Shown one piece after another: positions 60,599 through 64,000 of a stretch of DNA of 64,000 nucleotides. The first letter of the stretch is position 1. The number at the start of each line of letters is the position of its first letter. The DNA comes from Planococcus maritimus (GTDB taxonomy: Bacteria; Bacillota; Bacilli; Bacillales_A; Planococcaceae). The stretch covers positions 840,001 through 904,000 of the forward strand of contig NZ_CP016538.2 in the NCBI RefSeq assembly GCF_001687625.2. Direction: 5' to 3'. Position numbers and translations under genes: made by a program. The notes beneath the pieces were generated by a model. That model saw only the letters and a list, made by a program, of their open reading frames with translations. It ran no database searches and was not told the origin of the DNA.

Positions 60599-62224
60599 AT
60601 GAGCTTGAAAAAGACATGGTGGAAGGAATCAGTTGTGTATCAGATTTACCCGCGCAGTTTTTTCGATACGGACGGCGACGGGTTCGGTGACTTGAACGGC
60701 GTCCGGGCCAAACTCGATTACCTGCAAGAACTCGGTGTGGATATGATCTGGTTATGCCCCGTCTACAAATCGCCGAATATTGATAATGGTTATGACGTCA
60801 GTGATTACCAGGCAATCATGGATGAAATGGGGACGATGGAAGATTTCGACCGCTTGCTAGAAGATATTCACTCCCGTGGCATGAAGATTATGATGGATCT
60901 CGTCTTGAATCATACAAGCGACCAGCATCCGTGGTTTCTTGAATCGAAGTCATCACGCGACAATCCGAAACGCGATTGGTATATCTGGCGAGACAAACCG
61001 ACAAATTGGGAAAGCATATTCGGAGGGCCGGCCTGGACGTATGACCCGAAAACGAGCCAATACTATTTTCACTTGTTCTCGAAAAGCCAAGTCGACTTGA
61101 ACTGGGAAAATGCAGAGTTGCGCCGTGCGATATACGACATGATTCTTTGGTGGCTCGATAAGGGAATTGACGGTTTCCGTGTAGACGCCATCAATCACTT
61201 GAAAAAAGATTTTACGGACATGCCGAATCCAGAAGGACTGAATTATGTGCCAGCTTGGGAGAAGATGACCAATGTTCAAGGAATCCAGGAGCTGTTAGAA
61301 GAGTTGCGCCGCGAAACGTTTGGCCGCTATGATGTGGTGACAGTTGGCGAGGCCAATAGTATCAGGGCGCACGAAATCGGGGAGTGGATCAGTGAAGAAG
61401 AAGGGAAATTCAATATGATTTTCCATTTGGAAGCACATGAGGAAGCCTGGAGTGAAGAAAGCGTGGGAGGCGTCGATGTCGATGATTTGAGAATTGTGCT
61501 GGACCGCTGGCAACGCAGCACGCAAGGCATTGCATGGAATGCTTTGTATTTGGAAAATCACGACCGCCCGCGCACCGTTTCGACTTGGGGCAACGACCGA
61601 GAGCTGTGGCGAGAAAGCGCTACGGCCCTCGCTTGCATGTATTTCTTCATGCAAGGCACGCCGTTCATTTACCAGGGGCAGGAAATCGGCATGACCAATG
61701 CGCCATTTGACGACATCGATTTATACCGGGACATCGAGACGAAAAACATGTATCGCTACAATCGCCAAAAAGGGGTGCCTCACAGAGATTTGATGAACAC
61801 CCTCAGGAAAATCAGCCGGGACCATGCAAGGACCCCAATGCAATGGAATTTTGGTGCAAATGCTGGTTTCACAGGGGGCGAACCGTGGATTCCATTAAAT
61901 CCGAATTTCAATTGGCTGAACGTAACAGCGCAGCAGCGAGATCCGCAATCGGTTCTGTCTTTTTACAAAAAGATGGTGCAGTTAAGAACGCAGCATGAAG
62001 CCTTGATTTACGGCAGCACGCATTTGACCTTTTTGGAATGTCCGTATGTGTATGCTTATACGCGAGAATATGGGCAAGAACGTTATTTGATTATCTCGCA
62101 CCTCGACAATGATACCTGCTCGTGGTGGAGTCCAGCAGAAGGCCAATTACTGTTGTCGAATTACGTTCATCATATAGACGGCAAATTGCAACCCTACGAA
62201 GCAAGGGTATACCTATTAACGTAA
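60599..62224 (+). CDS. GH13 alpha-glucosidase, second alpha-1,4-type paralogue
   Basis: This 541-aa enzyme is clearly more similar to the 55.2-kb protein than to the 48.3-kb one: KKTWWKESVVYQIYPRSF, DTDGDGFGD, nucleophile in GFRVDAINHL, acid in VGEANS, third Asp in ENHDRPR. It again has Ala after the nucleophile. GAGGGGG touches the ATG, whereas a TTG six bases later (60605) would have ideal spacing and match the paralogue's start, so the start may be TTG. It is separated from the operon by pgi and the PBP gene, with its own terminator and no visible MalR site. Confidence 0.85.
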   Translation: MSLKKTWWKESVVYQIYPRSFFDTDGDGFGDLNGVRAKLDYLQELGVDMIWLCPVYKSPNIDNGYDVSDYQAIMDEMGTMEDFDRLLEDIHSRGMKIMMDLVLNHTSDQHPWFLESKSSRDNPKRDWYIWRDKPTNWESIFGGPAWTYDPKTSQYYFHLFSKSQVDLNWENAELRRAIYDMILWWLDKGIDGFRVDAINHLKKDFTDMPNPEGLNYVPAWEKMTNVQGIQELLEELRRETFGRYDVVTVGEANSIRAHEIGEWISEEEGKFNMIFHLEAHEEAWSEESVGGVDVDDLRIVLDRWQRSTQGIAWNALYLENHDRPRTVSTWGNDRELWRESATALACMYFFMQGTPFIYQGQEIGMTNAPFDDIDLYRDIETKNMYRYNRQKGVPHRDLMNTLRKISRDHARTPMQWNFGANAGFTGGEPWIPLNPNFNWLNVTAQQRDPQSVLSFYKKMVQLRTQHEALIYGSTHLTFLECPYVYAYTREYGQERYLIISHLDNDTCSWWSPAEGQLLLSNYVHHIDGKLQPYEARVYLLT

Positions 62225-62247
62225 AAGTCGCCTAGAGCGGCTTTTTT
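62223..62247 (+). terminator. Terminator of the third GH13 gene
   Basis: AAAAGTCGC pairs with GCGGCTTTT (one G-T pair), with six T. Confidence 0.8.
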
Positions 62248-62450
62248 CATTTTCTCATTTCAAGGCATATCGTTGCAGGTACAAAGGTTCATTATGAAGA
62301 TATCGGCTTTTTGAGAGACGGATTTTCCCAATTACGCAACGGCTGATTGTCTGCTAGATTTAAAGCATGGCCAAGCCGCAGGATAAACAGGCGGGACGCC
62401 GCTTGCTGCAAAGAGCCATGCAAATCTATTCGGAAAAGGGGATTCGAAAG

Positions 62451-63713
62451 ATGAAAAAATCAGCAAAATTCATTACCACAGCTATGTTGGCAGCGACTAT
62501 GCTCGTACCGGCAATGGGGGTTTCAGCAAATGAAGCTCCAGACGCACAAAAAACGAACGCCAACGAGACGATCCGTGTGCTCGTCGATATGCCAGGAAAA
62601 AGTGACTTGAAAAAGGCAAAAGACCAATACGGCGTGCAGTGGGATTTCGATAGCGAAGGCTTCACGACGGATATGACTGAGAAACAATATGAAGCATTGA
62701 AGAAAAATAAAAATATAAGTATTGAAAAAGTGCCGGAATTTACAGTAGAAACGACAACACTTGAACCGCAGGCACGCTATCAAGCAATGGCTGCAGCCCA
62801 GTCGACTCCATGGGGCATCAAAGCGATGTATAACAATAGTTCCATTACGAAGACAACGGGTGGTTCAGGCGTCAACATTGCTGTACTAGACACTGGCGTC
62901 AACACAAGCCATGCAGACCTTGCGGCGAATGTCGAGCAATGTAAAGACTTTACTATTGGAACAAGCATCGTCAATGGTTCTTGTACAGACCGTCAAGGAC
63001 ATGGAACGCACGTAGCTGGATCGGCACTTGCAAACGGAAATGGCGGGTTGTATGGTATAGCACCGCAAGCTGATCTATGGGCTTATAAAGTTCTAGGCGA
63101 CAATGGATCAGGGTCTGCCGATGATATCGCAACAGCTATCCGTCACGTAGCGGACCAGGCTTCATCACTGAAGCAAAAAACCGTCATCAACATGTCTCTT
63201 GGCTCTTCAGCAGAAAGTAGCTTGATCACGAATGCGGTCAACTACGCATACGGTAAAGGTGTTCTTGTCATTGCAGCAGCAGGCAACGAAGGCCCGTACC
63301 AAGGGTCGATCGGCTTCCCAGGTGCTTTGCAAAATGCCGTAGCGGTAGCAGCTCTTGAGAACGTACAGCAAAACGGCACGTACCGTGTAGCGGATTTCTC
63401 CTCACGCGGTTATAGCCAATACGCTGGTGACTATTCTATCGGCAAATACGATGTAGAAGTTTCAGCGCCAGGCGCAAGCATTTACTCAGCTTGGTACGAT
63501 GGAGGTTATGCGACAATCAGTGGTACATCGATGGCATCTCCTCACGCAGCAGGACTTGCAGCGAAGATTTGGGCAGCAAACCCAACTGCAACGCATACAC
63601 AAATCCGCAGCGATCTTCAAAACCGTGCAGCGAATAACGACATCCTATCCGGTTATTATGCAGGATCTGGAGACGATTCCGCTTCTGGATTCGGATTCTA
63701 TCGCTTGCCATAA
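62451..63713 (+). CDS. Secreted subtilisin-family serine protease (S8)
   Basis: This 420-aa preproprotein has a signal peptide to about residue 25 (VPAMGVSA), an I9-type propeptide (RVLVDMPGKSDLKKAK, about 40-105) and the mature protease from about 112. The catalytic triad is complete: Asp in AVLDTGVNTSH (about 146), His in GHGTHVAGS (about 184) and Ser in GTSMASPHAAG (about 364), with oxyanion Asn in AAAGNEGP. Two Cys flank the catalytic His region (EQCKDF, NGSCTD) and could form a disulfide, as in proteinase K/aqualysin-like enzymes. AAAGGGG lies before this ATG; upstream frame extension is unlikely. A partial XRE-type regulator gene follows. Confidence 0.92.
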   Translation: MKKSAKFITTAMLAATMLVPAMGVSANEAPDAQKTNANETIRVLVDMPGKSDLKKAKDQYGVQWDFDSEGFTTDMTEKQYEALKKNKNISIEKVPEFTVETTTLEPQARYQAMAAAQSTPWGIKAMYNNSSITKTTGGSGVNIAVLDTGVNTSHADLAANVEQCKDFTIGTSIVNGSCTDRQGHGTHVAGSALANGNGGLYGIAPQADLWAYKVLGDNGSGSADDIATAIRHVADQASSLKQKTVINMSLGSSAESSLITNAVNYAYGKGVLVIAAAGNEGPYQGSIGFPGALQNAVAVAALENVQQNGTYRVADFSSRGYSQYAGDYSIGKYDVEVSAPGASIYSAWYDGGYATISGTSMASPHAAGLAAKIWAANPTATHTQIRSDLQNRAANNDILSGYYAGSGDDSASGFGFYRLP

Positions 63714-63724
63714 GCATGAGTTCC

Positions 63725-63763
63725 AAAACAAGCCCGGCTGTTACAGCCAGGCTTGTTTTTTTG
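63725..63763 (+). terminator. Terminator of the protease gene
   Basis: AAAACAAGCCCGGCTG pairs with CAGCCAGGCTTGTTTT around TTA (one mismatch), with a long T run. Confidence 0.88.
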
Positions 63764-63802
63764 TGTTAATATTTATATATTCTGACAAAGAAAGGTGAGT
63801 TT

Positions 63803-64000
63803 ATGAACATCGGTTCTGTGATTAAATACTATCGCCACAAACACAATCTTACACAGTCACAGCTCGCTGATGGCATCTGTTCCGTCTCGCATCTCAGCAA
63901 AATCGAATCCAACACGTATACACCACACGAAGAAACCTATGAAGCGTTGCTGTTAAAAATGGGCGTGCAGTTGAAGAAAGAACTAGAGCACCAGAAACGG
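63803..64000 (+). CDS. XRE-family HTH regulator, RNPP-like (3' end outside window)
   Basis: The first 66 residues are present: MNIGSVIKYYRHKHNLTQSQ then LADGICSVSHLSKIESNTYT. This is a helix-turn-helix of the XRE type, with the SVSHLSKIE pattern seen in PlcR/NprR-type peptide-sensing regulators with TPR repeats. The TPR part, if any, lies beyond the window. AAAGGTGAG precedes the ATG. Placement after a secreted protease recalls quorum control of extracellular proteases, which is inference only. Confidence 0.75.
   Translation, partial: MNIGSVIKYYRHKHNLTQSQLADGICSVSHLSKIESNTYTPHEETYEALLLKMGVQLKKELEHQKR

Noticed and set aside
1-64000. tRNA, rRNA, replication origin, prophage or intact insertion sequence
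   Set aside because: None of their signatures (cloverleaf arms with CCA end, rRNA cores, DnaA-box clusters, integrase or transposase frames) was seen in reading both strands.

Overview
The window looks like chromosomal DNA of a low-to-mid GC Gram-positive bacterium of the order Bacillales. Evidence is strong AGGAGG-type ribosome sites, TTG/GTG starts, many hairpin-plus-T-run terminators, CcpA-like cre sites, and homologues of Bacillus genes (ykuI, ypeP, ykvI, panE, ktrA, bioY, pbpC, ppk2). A NaChBac-type sodium channel, a CPA1 Na+/H+ antiporter and a class F sortase with a DUF4397 substrate point, by inference from memory, to a Planococcus-like salt-tolerant member of the Planococcaceae. I see no rRNA or tRNA genes, CRISPR array, prophage or intact transposase. 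The first gene (acyl-CoA synthetase) and the last (XRE-type regulator) are cut by the window edges.

Layout. 1-9.9 kb: acyl-CoA synthetase, a DUF1456 protein, a 56-aa membrane protein, a tandem array of about 217-bp repeats, class I aldolase, an SDR, threonine ammonia-lyase, a structured leader followed by three small unknown proteins, and a lipoprotein operon for methionine-sulfoxide repair (TlpA-like thioredoxin plus MsrAB). 10-24 kb: PAP2 phosphatase, small membrane proteins, V4R-STAS and MEDS stress-sensor proteins, SDR, LTA-synthase-like enzyme, glutamate dehydrogenase, acetyltransferase, PPK2 and a YkuI-like EAL protein. 24-40 kb: a frameshifted yitT-family gene, CapA-like protein, Na+/H+ antiporter, a DUF3100 membrane pair, MFS transporter, peroxiredoxin-thioredoxin operon, cysK, ktrA, an RNase H-like protein, the DUF4397/sortase pair and the sodium channel. 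40-48 kb: LysR regulator divergent from a 3-hydroxybutyrate permease/dehydrogenase operon, hydrolase, TVP38 protein, YkvI, panE and bioY behind a BirA-type operator. 48-62 kb: a maltodextrin-use locus. 62-64 kb: a secreted subtilisin beside an XRE-type regulator.

The maltodextrin locus is coherent. A lipoprotein binding protein and two permeases import malto-oligosaccharides; the ATPase is not encoded here. Three GH13 enzymes release glucose, and the residue after the catalytic Asp suggests one is alpha-1,6-specific and two alpha-1,4-specific. A ROK glucokinase and glucose-6-phosphate isomerase feed glycolysis. A LacI-family regulator and CcpA probably act on the operators in front of the binding-protein gene.

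The most unusual finding is a family of four 220-300 bp dispersed elements (19.9, 29.5, 34.8 and 46.3 kb). Each is bracketed by two copies of the local gene's own rho-independent terminator, as if a non-autonomous mobile element inserts at terminators and duplicates the whole hairpin. Other leads are a covarying hairpin inside the 217-bp tandem repeats, an attenuator-like leader in front of the small-protein cluster, and several genes of 28-57 codons that a length cut-off would miss.
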